Source of the DNA: Myotis daubentonii
Lineage: Eukaryota > Chordata > Mammalia > Chiroptera > Vespertilionidae
NCBI RefSeq assembly: GCF_963259705.1
Contig: NC_081851.1
Span: 13,986,145-14,050,144 of the forward strand
Direction of reading: 5' to 3'
DNA length: 64,000 nt
Shown here: piece after piece, positions 42,301-47,009 of the stretch
Layout of the letters: the number at the start of each line of letters is the position of its first letter
How positions within the stretch are numbered: position 1 is the stretch's first letter
Position numbers and translations under genes: made by a program
The notes under the pieces: generated by a model
What the model saw: the letters and a program-made list of their open reading frames with translations, nothing else
The model's database searches: none
Told to the model about the DNA's origin: nothing

Positions 42301-43613
42301 AGTCCCTCAGTTCTGAATATCCTTCATCAGACAAACTGCCAACCCAGTGTCCTGCAGTTCATCCCCAACGAATGGCAGCCAAAGGGCCCATAGCCTGAGG
42401 GACCCCTGGCCCACGAGAAACCCTCCCATAGCAACCGTCCATTTCTACACCCTTAACTCAAACCTTAAATCAAATGCTTCCATTTCTACACCCTTAAATC
42501 AAACCTTAAATCAAATGCTTCCATTTCTACATCCTTAAATCAAACCTTAAATCAAATGCTTCCATTTCTACACCCTTAAATCAAACCTTAAATCAAATGC
42601 TTCCATTTCTACATCCTTAAATCAAACCTTAAATCAAATGCTTCCATTTCTACATCCTTAAATCAAACCTTAAATCAAATGCTTCCATTTCTACACCCTT
42701 AAATCAAACCTTAAATCAAATGCTTCCATTTCTACACCCTTAAATCAAACCTTAAATCAAATGCTTCCATTTCTACACCCTTAAATCAAACCTTAAATCA
42801 AATGCTTCCATTTCTACACCCTTAAATCAAACCTTAAATCAAATGCTTCCATTTCTACACCCTTAAATCAAAGTTTTGTCCTTTGCCTGTGAAGACAACT
42901 TACATTTCCGACATGACTTGGTTTAACAAGATGCCATCCACCAAGTGCATGTACAGGTGTTCACCGTTGCCGCTGGCGACTGGGCTCAAAGTTTTCACCT
43001 GCGAGGAGGGGGGTGCGGACAGAAAGGCAGGAAAGGTCACCCCATGTGCACATTCTGAGGCTCCCGTGGAAACGGCGAGCAGGGCCCTGTGGGCTGCACC
43101 CATCCCAGCCGGTACACGTTCCCACTTGGAGACCCCTCCCCCCCAACCCTCACCCGTCACCGCCATCCACCGGCTGGTCTCAGTTCAAATGCTACATCAG
43201 GGTATTTGGGGGGAGTGAGTGCTTCTCCCAAGTGGTCCAGCCACATGGGCCGGGGTGACGACTCACATCTTGTCCGCTCCTGGACCCGCAGCCTAGCGCC
43301 CCGGCAGGAGCAGGTGAACTCATCTCAGTCCAGGGCTGGGAGCGCCAGGGCGTCCTGCACCTGGTGCATGGGCTCCAGAGTAGGAAACCCCTCAGGCCCC
43401 CAGGCCTGGAGCCCGCCCCCAGTTTGGAAACCTGTGAAGAGCCCTGAGTCCCAGGACTGCTAGGGTCCAGGAGGGTGGGGTCTGTGGAGACCCCAGGGGG
43501 GCGGGAGAGGAGCCAGGGCACCCACAATGGGACAGGGAGGCAGGTGCACTCACCCCCGCCACCAGCGGGCTCTGCAGAAAGAGCTCCATGAGCTCTCGGA
43601 CAGTAACGTCCAT
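2742..43613 (-). CDS. CCDC88C-like: CCDC88C (Daple)-like gene, Hook domain plus coiled coil, 17 exons, 3' end beyond window
   Basis: Seventeen exons on the minus strand, in order: 43554-43613, 42904-42998, 35406-35511, 30882-30951, 26941-26999, 26070-26153, 22947-23087, 22392-22510, 21638-21719, 21175-21324, 17909-18055, 16598-16724, 13390-13535, 6306-6443, 5188-5325, 3476-3886, 2742-2983. All have AG/GT borders and compatible phases, giving about 771 codons with no stop. Residues 1 to about 165 match the Hook-type dynein/microtubule-adaptor domain of CCDC88 proteins; residues from about 205 on are heptad-rich coiled coil. Family knowledge: Daple links Wnt receptors, Dishevelled and G-alpha-i, but the parts that do this are C-terminal and outside the window. 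Compared with recalled human CCDC88C, identity is only moderate, about 400 residues of central coiled coil are absent, one small exon is missing and one exon is doubled. This fits a paralogue. Total length and 3' end are unknown. Confidence 0.85.
3476..3886 (-). CDS. CCDC88C-like: CCDC88C-like exon 16, long coiled-coil exon
   Basis: This is a 411-bp, phase 0-0 exon. It starts [20 protein letters not shown], contains [20 protein letters not shown], and ends [19 protein letters not shown]. It matches the Daple run from IKDLEQ to LEGLERDNKQLD. There the family reading continues for several hundred residues, but here a donor (AGG|gtaatt) ends the exon and the next recognisable exon corresponds to a region far downstream. 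The acceptor is tttcctgaag. Confidence 0.84.
3887..4680. other. Intron, no feature recognised
   Basis: This is intronic sequence between the exon at 3476-3886 and the tandem duplication starting near 4690. I see no exon, tandem repeat or recognisable interspersed repeat. Confidence 0.45.
5188..5325 (-). CDS. CCDC88C-like: CCDC88C-like exon 15 (second copy of duplicated exon)
   Basis: This is the tandem copy of the exon at 6306-6443, also 138 bp and phase 0-0, with acceptor ggttctgcag and donor GAG|gtaggcc. It includes [17 protein letters not shown]. Including both copies keeps the frame and adds 46 residues to the coiled coil; they could also be used alternatively. Confidence 0.8.
5422..5838 (+). 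mobile_element. Possible solo LTR of an endogenous retrovirus
   Basis: About 0.4 kb, unlike its flanks, sits exactly between the two duplicated units. It starts near TGAAGTATAGTAACC, has a TATA-like AAAATATATAAA at about 5690, an AATAAA at about 5795, and ends near TTTACTGCA. These positions fit U3-R-U5, but I found no clear target duplication or family match by eye. Confidence 0.4.
6306..6443 (-). CDS. CCDC88C-like: CCDC88C-like exon 14 (first copy of duplicated exon)
   Basis: This is a 138-bp, phase 0-0 exon. It starts [20 protein letters not shown] and ends [17 protein letters not shown], matching the family LETLSEEL segment. It differs from the copy at 5188-5325 by two bases, one of which changes His to Arg. 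Splice sites are intact (ctccgcag acceptor, GAG|gtaggcc donor). Confidence 0.83.
6690..10460. other. Long intron segment, no gene seen
   Basis: This is GC-moderate intronic DNA between the duplicated exon and the RBM7 pseudogene. It contains an old MIR-like stretch (about 8155-8310) and a possible MER5-like piece (about 7490-7640). Open frames here are short, lack splice context and resemble no family. Confidence 0.45.
8155..8310. repeat. MIR-like SINE remnant
   Basis: Decayed MIR-type sequence: a CATTCAGAGAAGGACACCGGCC core followed by CCAGAGCCCCACAGTGAGGA. Confidence 0.4.
10466..12246 (-). pseudogene. RBM7: RBM7 processed pseudogene, 5'-truncated
   Basis: Read on the minus strand, it begins inside the RRM at [10 protein letters not shown] (parent AGPVIKVKIP). 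It continues through [16 protein letters not shown], then SFSSPEN-like [15 protein letters not shown] and LRQMS, then [13 protein letters not shown] and [10 protein letters not shown]. These RBM7 blocks come from several parent exons with no introns between them. Stops and frameshifts break the frame. An AT-rich 3' UTR follows to a degenerate poly(A) (T-rich on plus, 10466-10496). RBM7 itself is an RRM protein of the NEXT RNA-decay complex. This copy lacks the RNP-bearing N-terminus and lies in an intron, in the same orientation as the host gene. Confidence 0.85.
12230..13060. promoter_or_regulatory. Intragenic CpG island
   Basis: This is a sharp CpG- and GC-rich block in an otherwise CpG-poor intron, abutting the truncated 5' end of the RBM7 retrocopy. 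It contains ACGTCA/TGACGT-type CRE half-sites at about 12429-12437. No TATA box or conserved coding exon was seen. It could drive an alternative or antisense transcript. Confidence 0.45.
13095..13225. repeat. MIR SINE remnant
   Basis: The diagnostic MIR core CTAACTCACACCATCCTCA ... CCCATTTCACAGATGA is readable. Confidence 0.6.
13390..13535 (-). CDS. CCDC88C-like: CCDC88C-like exon 13, coiled coil
   Basis: This 146-bp exon starts [20 protein letters not shown] and ends [13 protein letters not shown], matching [20 protein letters not shown] in Daple. The acceptor is tttgctcttcag at 13536-13537. A second AG seven bases inside the exon would put a stop in frame, so it was not used. Exon 12 splices to it in frame, skipping about 19 residues that are present in human CCDC88C. 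Confidence 0.82.
14097..14111. repeat. Target-site duplication, 5' copy, of the 14.1-kb insert
   Basis: AAAAGAATGAGACAG here matches AAAAGGAATGAGACAG at 14809-14824 with one extra G. The A-run at its start fits an L1 endonuclease nick (TT/AAAA). Confidence 0.7.
14112..14808 (+). pseudogene. Retroposed open-frame insert, candidate endogenous mononegavirus phosphoprotein-like element
   Basis: Two overlapping open frames in different registers (14119-14346 and 14337-14786) cover almost the whole insert and imply one frameshift in a protein of about 220 residues. The N-terminal part is acidic and Ser-rich (for example [14 protein letters not shown]), the middle has a coiled-coil helix ([19 protein letters not shown]), and the C-terminus is proline-rich then acidic (ESSPDEFF). 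The insert is flanked by near-perfect duplications (14097-14111 and 14809-14824, core GAATGAGACAG). The leader before the ATG is only about 7 bases, and the tail TTTAAGAAAAAG resembles mononegaviral gene ends. Size and layout fit a phosphoprotein of a small negative-strand RNA virus (bornavirus- or pneumovirus-sized). I cannot assign a family; an unrecognised host mRNA retrocopy is the alternative. Confidence 0.4.
14809..14824. repeat. Target-site duplication, 3' copy, of the 14.1-kb insert
   Basis: This is the partner of 14097-14111 and directly follows an A-rich tail. Confidence 0.7.
15205..15385. repeat. MIR SINE remnant
   Basis: MIR-type sequence with CCCCATTTTGCAGATAAGAA and the downstream AAACTGAGGTGCAGAAGAGG block. 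Confidence 0.65.
16497..16566 (-). pseudogene. Decayed partial copy of the coiled-coil exon 17909-18055
   Basis: On the minus strand it reads [22 protein letters not shown], nearly the start of the exon at 17909-18055, then diverges. It lacks the second half and a proper donor, and lies about 30 bp downstream of exon 16598-16724. This is a relic of a second, partial exon duplication. Confidence 0.7.
16598..16724 (-). CDS. CCDC88C-like: CCDC88C-like exon 12, coiled coil
   Basis: This 127-bp exon starts [20 protein letters not shown] and ends [13 protein letters not shown], matching DRDTDKKRIEELLEEN and SAHLGWELEQLS. The acceptor is tgcacattcag and the donor AGG|gtaggc. It ends in phase 1. Confidence 0.86.
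16949..17476. mobile_element. Non-autonomous hAT transposon with 8-bp target duplication
   Basis: The 528-bp element has terminal inverted repeats CAGGGGTGGGCAACC and GGTTGCCCACCCCAG. It is flanked by CCCTAGGT (16941-16948) and CACTAGGT (17477-17484). The interior shows the paired 'gtgccaa / ttggcac' ends typical of Charlie-like elements and no transposase. Confidence 0.85.
17909..18055 (-). CDS. CCDC88C-like: CCDC88C-like exon 11, coiled coil
   Basis: This is a 147-bp, phase 0-0 exon. It runs [20 protein letters not shown] and continues to [19 protein letters not shown], matching EELREDN--LIETKAMLEEQL...HELEKENLQLKSKLHDL. The donor is TTG|gtagga and the acceptor gctgaccag. A partial, decayed copy of its 5' half lies at about 16497-16565. 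Confidence 0.86.
19050..19215. repeat. MIR SINE remnant
   Basis: MIR-type sequence with AAGTCACAAAGCCAGCCAGG and a GGGCTTGAACTCAGG tail. Confidence 0.55.
20790..20915. repeat. MIR SINE remnant
   Basis: MIR-type core TCTGTTTTATAGATGAGGAA. Confidence 0.5.
21175..21324 (-). CDS. CCDC88C-like: CCDC88C-like exon 10, coiled coil
   Basis: This is a 150-bp, phase 0-0 exon. It contains [16 protein letters not shown] and [10 protein letters not shown], counterparts of LDSLREKANRVERLE and DVDFYKARME. The acceptor is cccacctcccag and the donor AAG|gtgagtctg is near consensus. Confidence 0.86.
21638..21719 (-). CDS. CCDC88C-like: CCDC88C-like exon 9, coiled coil
   Basis: This 82-bp exon encodes (L)[19 protein letters not shown] then ELQEARRN, matching [23 protein letters not shown] in Daple. 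The acceptor is catcgcccgcag, and the exon has one leading base. The donor is AAT|gtgagc. Confidence 0.85.
22392..22510 (-). CDS. CCDC88C-like: CCDC88C-like exon 8
   Basis: This 119-bp exon includes [20 protein letters not shown] and LRGLRQEL, matching [25 protein letters not shown] in Daple. The low-complexity Ser/Pro linker between exons 7 and 8 is much shorter than in human CCDC88C. It ends in phase 2 with donor GCT|gtgagt; the acceptor is ctgctgtag. Confidence 0.85.
22947..23087 (-). CDS. CCDC88C-like: CCDC88C-like exon 7
   Basis: This is a 141-bp, phase 0-0 exon. It starts [20 protein letters not shown] (family: [20 protein letters not shown]) and ends [13 protein letters not shown] (family: LRRLIDQRDECTE). 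The acceptor is gtgcccacag and the donor GAG|gtgtgt. It bridges the Hook domain and the coiled coil. Confidence 0.85.
23490..23630 (-). mobile_element. Ves SINE (partial)
   Basis: Reverse-oriented tRNA-derived head (CTAACCACTGAGCCAAATC GGCTG at 23600-23625). The tail is shortened. Confidence 0.7.
23842..24112 (+). mobile_element. Ves SINE
   Basis: The head CACTCCGTGGTTAGAGCGTC with the B-box-like GGGCTTGATTCC, then a CT-rich region and an A-rich tail. Confidence 0.85.
24371..24570 (-). mobile_element. Ves SINE
   Basis: Reverse-oriented: TTTTTATTGATTTGAGAGAG tail side and ACTGAGCCACACCGGCTGG head side. Confidence 0.85.
24879..25136 (+). mobile_element. Ves SINE
   Basis: CCTAGTTTGGCTCAGTGGAT head, CT-rich body, ATCCTGGGGTGAGGATTAAA and poly(A). 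Confidence 0.88.
25137..26069. other. Intron, no feature recognised
   Basis: I see no exon or clear repeat between the Ves SINE and the exon at 26070. Confidence 0.4.
26070..26153 (-). CDS. CCDC88C-like: CCDC88C-like exon 6
   Basis: This is an 84-bp, phase 0-0 exon encoding [20 protein letters not shown] then RILAHIRQ. It matches the family segment C-RKEEFIE-IKQLDIETQ--IVAHIQ that closes the Hook domain. The acceptor is acctccgcag and the donor CAG|gtaggtgtg. Confidence 0.87.
26941..26999 (-). CDS. CCDC88C-like: CCDC88C-like exon 5, Hook domain
   Basis: This 59-bp exon encodes (G)[19 protein letters not shown], the hydrophobic last Hook-domain helix (family: [19 protein letters not shown]). 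The acceptor ttttgatttag at 27000-27001 gives the correct phase; a closer AG inside the exon does not. The donor is CAA|gtaggg. Confidence 0.85.
27581..27792 (-). mobile_element. SPIN-like non-autonomous hAT, perfect 8-bp target duplication
   Basis: The 212-bp element has ends CAGTGGTTCTCAACC and GGAGAACCGCTG. It is flanked by ATCTAAAT on both sides (27573-27580 and 27793-27800). It is the same family as 47944-48155, in inverse orientation, and matches the SPIN-type terminus. No transposase is present. Confidence 0.9.
27840..28075 (-). mobile_element. Ves SINE
   Basis: Reverse-oriented: AACCAGGAATGAAACCAGCA and ACTGAACCACCCAGGCCAGG head. Confidence 0.8.
28083..28283. mobile_element. Non-autonomous hAT-like element
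   Basis: Terminal inverted repeats CAGGGTTGGGGAATG and TTCCCCACCCCTG enclose about 200 bp with 'ggccat..' / 'atggcc..' inner repeats. I could not identify a clean 8-bp duplication. Confidence 0.7.
28290..30880. other. Intron, simple repeats only
   Basis: Contains an ACACAG-type microsatellite (about 29298-29341) and (ATTC)n at about 29436-29460. Around 30110-30290 is an interspersed-repeat-like stretch with GCAAAGGCCCAGAGGTAAG that I did not classify. Confidence 0.45.
30882..30951 (-). CDS. CCDC88C-like: CCDC88C-like exon 4, Hook domain
   Basis: This 70-bp exon encodes [20 protein letters not shown] followed by PLS, matching the EVLQQLIVM-LP-V...DPLSG segment of Daple. The acceptor is tttctgtag and the donor TCTG|gtgagtg. 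It ends in phase 1; its last G joins exon 5 to make Gly. Confidence 0.85.
31250..31720 (-). mobile_element. Ves SINE with expanded (GGGAGA)n
   Basis: Reverse-oriented Ves: TTTTTATTGATTTCATAGGG at the left, AGAAACATCAATAATGAGAG after the repeat, and CACTGAGCCACACCGGCTGG at the right. Its normally short purine stretch is expanded to about 275 bp. Confidence 0.85.
31286..31562. repeat. (GGGAGA)n microsatellite
   Basis: About 45 hexamer units with occasional GGGGGA variants. It yields spurious Ser-Leu open frames on the minus strand. Confidence 0.97.
31725..33725. other. Intron, no gene seen
   Basis: Non-repetitive by eye. The longest open frames (around 32.6-33.1 kb on both strands) overlap each other and lack splice or family support. 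Confidence 0.4.
33728..33792. repeat. (AT)n(TC)n compound microsatellite
   Basis: Short ATAT run followed by about 24 TC units, directly abutting a Helitron 3' end. Confidence 0.95.
33791..34354 (-). mobile_element. Non-autonomous Helitron (HeliBat type), minus strand
   Basis: The reverse complement of the 3' end (GGCCTAGTGCATGAAATTGGTGCAC) is at the left, and that of the 5' end (TTTGCATATTCCC...ATAGAGGA) at the right. The body matches the element at 50697-51251. No Rep/helicase. Confidence 0.85.
34355..34541 (-). mobile_element. Ves SINE
   Basis: Reverse-oriented: GAACCATTGACCTCCTGGTT and CACTGAGCCACACAGGCCAG. Confidence 0.85.
34545..35405. other. Intron, possible MER5-like remnant
   Basis: The first about 150 bp (GTGGTTCTTAAACCATG...) look like an old MER5/Charlie-type element. 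The rest is unclassified. Confidence 0.35.
35406..35511 (-). CDS. CCDC88C-like: CCDC88C-like exon 3, Hook domain
   Basis: This 106-bp exon encodes (I)[18 protein letters not shown]... and [17 protein letters not shown]. The motifs [14 protein letters not shown] and NLTILVR are the most diagnostic CCDC88C (rather than CCDC88A) signatures in the window. The donor is CAG|gtaagg and the acceptor ccccctag-like. The frame is open with one leading base and 35 whole codons. Confidence 0.88.
35512..36790. other. Intron, no feature recognised
   Basis: Contains a short poly(C) run near 36342-36352; otherwise unremarkable. Confidence 0.4.
36798..37580 (+). pseudogene. ATP6V1D: ATP6V1D processed pseudogene (V-ATPase subunit D)
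   Basis: Intronless matches to the V-ATPase rotor-stalk subunit D run in order: [20 protein letters not shown], then [16 protein letters not shown], then [11 protein letters not shown]..., [15 protein letters not shown], and [12 protein letters not shown] near 37430. The parental N-terminus [11 protein letters not shown] is recognisable at 36798. Frameshifts (around 36890 and 37070), stops and C-terminal decay (after about 37450) break it. It lies in an intron, opposite to the host gene. Sequence back to about 36620 may be retroposed 5' UTR, but I could not prove this or find target duplications. Confidence 0.85.
38017..38721 (+). mobile_element. Non-autonomous Helitron (HeliBat type)
   Basis: Starts TCCTATCTAATAAAAG after an A and ends with a palindrome (TTGCACAAATCTTTTCGTGC) then GGGCCTCTAG before a T, the Helitron A|T insertion signature. 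705 bp; no Rep/helicase. Confidence 0.93.
39284..39341. repeat. (CA)n microsatellite
   Basis: Mostly pure ACAC run with a few GCATAC interruptions. Confidence 0.95.
39358..39570. repeat. MIR SINE remnant
   Basis: MIR-type core TTATTACAGATCAGGAAATG and GGAATTTGCCCAAAGTAA. Confidence 0.65.
40320..40505. repeat. MIR SINE remnant
   Basis: MIR-type GCTACATGCTAACACATCAT, then TTTCACAGATGAGCAAACTG. Confidence 0.65.
40545..40740. repeat. Old L1 3'-region fragment
   Basis: AATTGAGGGGATTGTTACAT followed by a 'tgatgagttttt' block resembles ancient L1M 3' sequence. Degenerate, so orientation is not asserted. Confidence 0.4.
42440..42871. repeat. 41-bp minisatellite
   Basis: About ten head-to-tail copies of a 41-bp unit (TTCCATTTCTACACCCTTAA plus a 21-bp half containing two TTAAATCAAA-like sub-repeats). 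Variants are few (ACACCC/ACATCC, one AACTC). It lies in intron 2 of the CCDC88C-like gene about 30 bp from the donor of exon 42904-42998. Confidence 0.97.
42904..42998 (-). CDS. CCDC88C-like: CCDC88C-like exon 2, Hook domain
   Basis: This is a 95-bp exon with acceptor cctcgcag and donor AAAT|gtaagt. It encodes a segment starting [20 protein letters not shown] and containing [11 protein letters not shown], the counterpart of the Daple LVDGIFLNQIM motif. It ends in phase 2, which joins exon 3 to make the Ile of the IDPRP motif. A 41-bp minisatellite begins about 30 bp into the downstream intron. Confidence 0.85.
43554..43613 (-). CDS. CCDC88C-like: CCDC88C-like exon 1 (coding), start codon
   Basis: The exon encodes 20 residues beginning [17 protein letters not shown], close to the CCDC88C N-terminus ([16 protein letters not shown]). 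The ATG at 43613 has A at -3 and G at +4. An in-frame ATG eight codons upstream (43637) is also possible, but the family start favours 43613. The donor is GGGG|gtgagtg. The last codon is Gly where the family has the conserved Trp that opens the next Hook helix. Confidence 0.85.
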
Positions 43614-43860
43614 CCTGAGGCTGTATCCACCGTCCATCGCTCTGCACACAGGCTCTGGGCCCACCGTCTCTGCCCACCAGCTCTGCGCCAAGCAGTGCCA
43701 ACGGCTACTCGCCCCACGTTCCAAACGGCTCCTCACCCCACATTCCAAAGGGCTCTTGAGCCTGTATTCCTAACTGCTCTGGGCCCCATATTCCCAAGGG
43801 CTCTGGCAGGGAACGCAGCTGGGTCGGGGGCTCTGGCAGCTCCTACCCAATGCTAAGTGC
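43614..43860 (-). promoter_or_regulatory. Probable 5' leader/proximal promoter of the CCDC88C-like gene
   Basis: This is GC-richer sequence directly upstream of the start codon, before the AT-rich DNA that begins near 43.86 kb. It contains short degenerate repeats of a TTCC-ANGGCTC motif. No TATA box or defined start site was identified, and a non-coding first exon further upstream cannot be excluded. Confidence 0.3.
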
Positions 43861-43864
43861 TTCG

Positions 43865-45255
43865 GGATACACACACATTATGTAATTTAAATTAAAAATC
43901 TCTATGAAATTTAAAATCTCTCTGGGCACATAAGATATAAGGAAATATAAAGGTTCTATATCTACATCCTATAGGATTATAAATGGAAATTAACCACTTA
44001 AACGTAATTTTGCCAATTTCCATTTTACAAATTATTTTTTTCCATTAGCCAACTTACAGAAATTTGATCAGTTCCTTTGAGGTAACCATTCATTTTATTT
44101 TGTTAATTCTGACCTAGTAGCTCAGCTTGGGAATTCTCCTCTCCATTGGCAGTGAAAGGAGATCCTCCAGTCAGTAGTTCATACAACACCTCAGCTCCAC
44201 CAGTTGAATGTTCTAAAATGATTTGTTAGAATATTAGCTAATATGTAATTTAGAAGAAAGAAACATGAACAAAATGAAGCTGTGTATTTGGAAAATATTT
44301 CAACACAAAGATTTTGTACATAACTTTCTGTGCAAGGAGCATTATGCTAGCACATGCAAGAAAGACATTTAGAGAACAGATATGCAGGATTCTCAGAACA
44401 AAATTTAAACATCTAGGCTGTCAATAAATGAGCTAAAAGGGTTTAAATTATTTTCTGAACTAGTAATGGTTTTATTTTGGTAAACTAAAGTTTTTTTAAT
44501 TTAAAAATAAATATAAAAATTTTAAGTACATGGACTTATGATGGGGGCTGGGTACCAATTAGCATTTTTAATAACCATCCAGCTCCAATGAATAGTATCA
44601 AATTGCTTAAAGTCAAAGAACAAAAATGAAAAACAAAACCCCTCCTGAAGGTGTTATTTTTTCATAATCACCTACATCAATTCATCTTACAGAACCTACC
44701 ACATAAATCTAGTAGCCTTCATTGGTGGGAAGCATGATGAGATTTAAAATAATGTAAAACAAAATGTGATCTAAACAGGAAACAAATTTATAAATGTAGT
44801 TACCTGAACTGAGAACACAGCAAATGACATACAATTTAAATAATCTTGATATATCGAAAATTACTTCTTTTATAATTACATGAATCAAGATTTCAATAAC
44901 TATTGACTATATGAGCTTATGCCAATGAGATAGTAACTGGATGCTAACATTTTAAACTCTCTGCTTCCAAATTTCAGGGTCAAGCTTTCAGAGAAATGCA
45001 GCAAAATTTATGAGCCTAGAACTGTTTTAAAGAAAACACATAACAGTGACATAGAAAACAGGATCAGGCAGACTGAAACCACAAAAGAGTGCGTGCAAGC
45101 CAGGCACTGTGATGAGCACATTGCATACATTATAGGTCAATCAACAAAGACCTCAAGGTGTTCCATCAACTCCCAATGACTTAGCTGAACTTTGGACCTC
45201 AGGTATGCAGAAATTCTAGGAGTAATTATAAGGTTTTCTTTCCTGAAAACTGGTT
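43865..45255. other. AT-rich upstream region, no gene seen
   Basis: AT-rich non-coding DNA upstream of the CCDC88C-like start. No promoter motif can be singled out. Confidence 0.45.
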
Positions 45256-45260
45256 CCATG

Positions 45261-45411
45261 CCCTCGCTGCTATGGCTCAGTTGGCTGGAGCATCATTCCA
45301 TTGAAAAGTTGTGGGTTTGATTCCCGGTCAGGACACATACCTAGGTTGTGGGTTCAATCCCCAGTCAGGGTGCTTATGGGAGGCAACCAATTGATGTTTC
45401 TCACATTGAAG

Positions 45412-45468
<57 letters not shown>

Positions 45469-45500
45469 TAAACATATTCTCGGATTAGGATTAAAAGAAA
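45261..45500 (+). mobile_element. Ves SINE with (CT)n
   Basis: TATGGCTCAGTTGGCTGGAG head, GGTTCAATCCCCAGTCAGGG, a (CT)n tract at 45415-45462 and an A-rich tail. Confidence 0.87.
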
Positions 45501-46125
45501 ATTGGCTCCATTAGATCTTAGAAGGTAATTTTCAAATTTTATTAGTGATAAATTCCTATGAAAATTCCCAATAGTTTCAGAGAATACCTTGACCCAAGCT
45601 AACAATTCAATTCTTTTATTTACTAGTATGCAAGCAGCTTTACTGCCATCTGAGTCAGACCCTCAGAATGTTCTGCCGTGGGATTGTTAATCAATAGATA
45701 TAGCGCTACAATCAGGCTCCTAGTTGGGGAAAGTTGAACTACAGGCTTTAAACATATGATGAGTCATAAGCAAACATCTCCACACTTAAGATATGTGGGC
45801 TGTACATGTGGGGCTTTGAAAGGGGATGAGGAAGAGGGGATTGTAAGAAGCAAAAAAGAGTCGGAATCCCTTACTTGGAGAAAGTTACTAATAAAGTAAA
45901 AGTGTTAAGAAAGAACTGTACAGGTCTGTACCCTTTCATATATGAAATAAATACATGTGAAGAGATAAAGTCCCCAGTATGTCTACAAAGTTAAAAGCAG
46001 AAATTGGGAATAAGAAAATAGGAAAGATCCCCTTTTCAATGCCCTCTTAGAAAGCAAATATCAACCTAAGGTGGCACAGCCAACTATATGTCCTGTGTAT
46101 TTTTCTAACAAAAATCAATAATGCT

Positions 46126-46350
46126 GCCCTAACCAGTTTGGCTCTGTGGATAGAGCGTCGGCCTGCGGACTGAAAGGTCCCAGGTTTGATTCCGGTCAAG
46201 GGCATATACCTTGGTTGTGGGCACATCCCCAGTAGGGGGTGTGCAGGAGGCAGCTGATCGATGTTTCTTTCTCATCGATGTTTCTAACTCTCTATCCCTT
46301 TTCCTTCCTCTCTGTAAAAAATCAATAAAATAAATTTTTTTAAATATCAA
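46126..46350 (+). mobile_element. Ves SINE
   Basis: CCCTAACCAGTTTGGCTCTG head with GGATAGAGCGTCGGCCTGCG; tail ATCAATAAAATAAA. Confidence 0.9.
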
Positions 46351-46479
46351 TAATGCCAATGTGCGCTGTCCAAAATCATCAAGTGAAACTCACACAGGAG
46401 CAGTGGACAGTCTGCGCATTCAGTGACTCCTCTGCACTGTGCTGTGGCTCAGCTGAGTCCTAACATTGCCACCATCAGT

Positions 46480-46680
46480 TCCCTTTTCCCACATCCTCAC
46501 CATCACTTGGTACCTGTTGACTGATTAGCGATAGCCACTCTGACAGGTGTGAGGTGATACCTCACTATGGTTTAGTTTACATTTCCATGATGATTAGTGA
46601 CATTGAGCATCTTTTCTTGTCAATTGGCCCTCTGTACGTCCTTTGGGTTTGCAGCCAGTCCATCAATGGCTAGTCCCATG
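46480..46680 (-). repeat. Old L1 3' fragment
   Basis: Matches the reverse complement of a common mammalian L1 ORF2-3' stretch: GTGAGGTGATACCTCACTAT and ATGATTAGTGACATTGAGCA. Confidence 0.65.
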
Positions 46681-46831
46681 ACTAAAAGATTTGTTCTCAA
46701 GGAAAAACATATTTGGCTGGTTAGATGCTATTATCACAGTGTTGACACCAACTAGTCCCTCAAACAAAATCCTGAGAATCTTTACTTCTTGATTTAGTTT
46801 TTGCAAGGAAATACTTATTTGTGGTGTTTTT

Positions 46832-46992
46832 TTTTATTGATTGATTTCAGAATAAGAGGAAGAGAGAGAGAGAGAGTGAGTGCGAGTCAGAAACATTGAT
46901 TTGTTGTTCCACGTATTCATGCATTCATTTGGTTGATTCTTGTATGTGCTCTGACCGGAGAGCAAACCCGAAACCTATCGGCCAGGGCTGGG
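46832..46992 (-). mobile_element. Ves SINE (decayed)
   Basis: TTTTTATTGATTGATTTCAG, an AGAG-rich stretch, then AACCCGAAACCTATCGGCCA at the head side. Confidence 0.65.
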
Positions 46993-47009
46993 AACATTTA
47001 TTTGAGTAT

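Larger units (their letters stand above)
38725..42435. other. Intron, old repeats only
   Basis: Holds a CA microsatellite, two MIR remnants and an old L1-like piece (listed separately). No exon with family support was found between exons 2 and 3 of the CCDC88C-like gene, which join in phase. Confidence 0.45.

Noticed and set aside
42440..42871. Regular repeats considered as a CRISPR-like array
   Set aside because: Copies are directly adjacent with no unique spacers, and the genome is mammalian, so it is a minisatellite.
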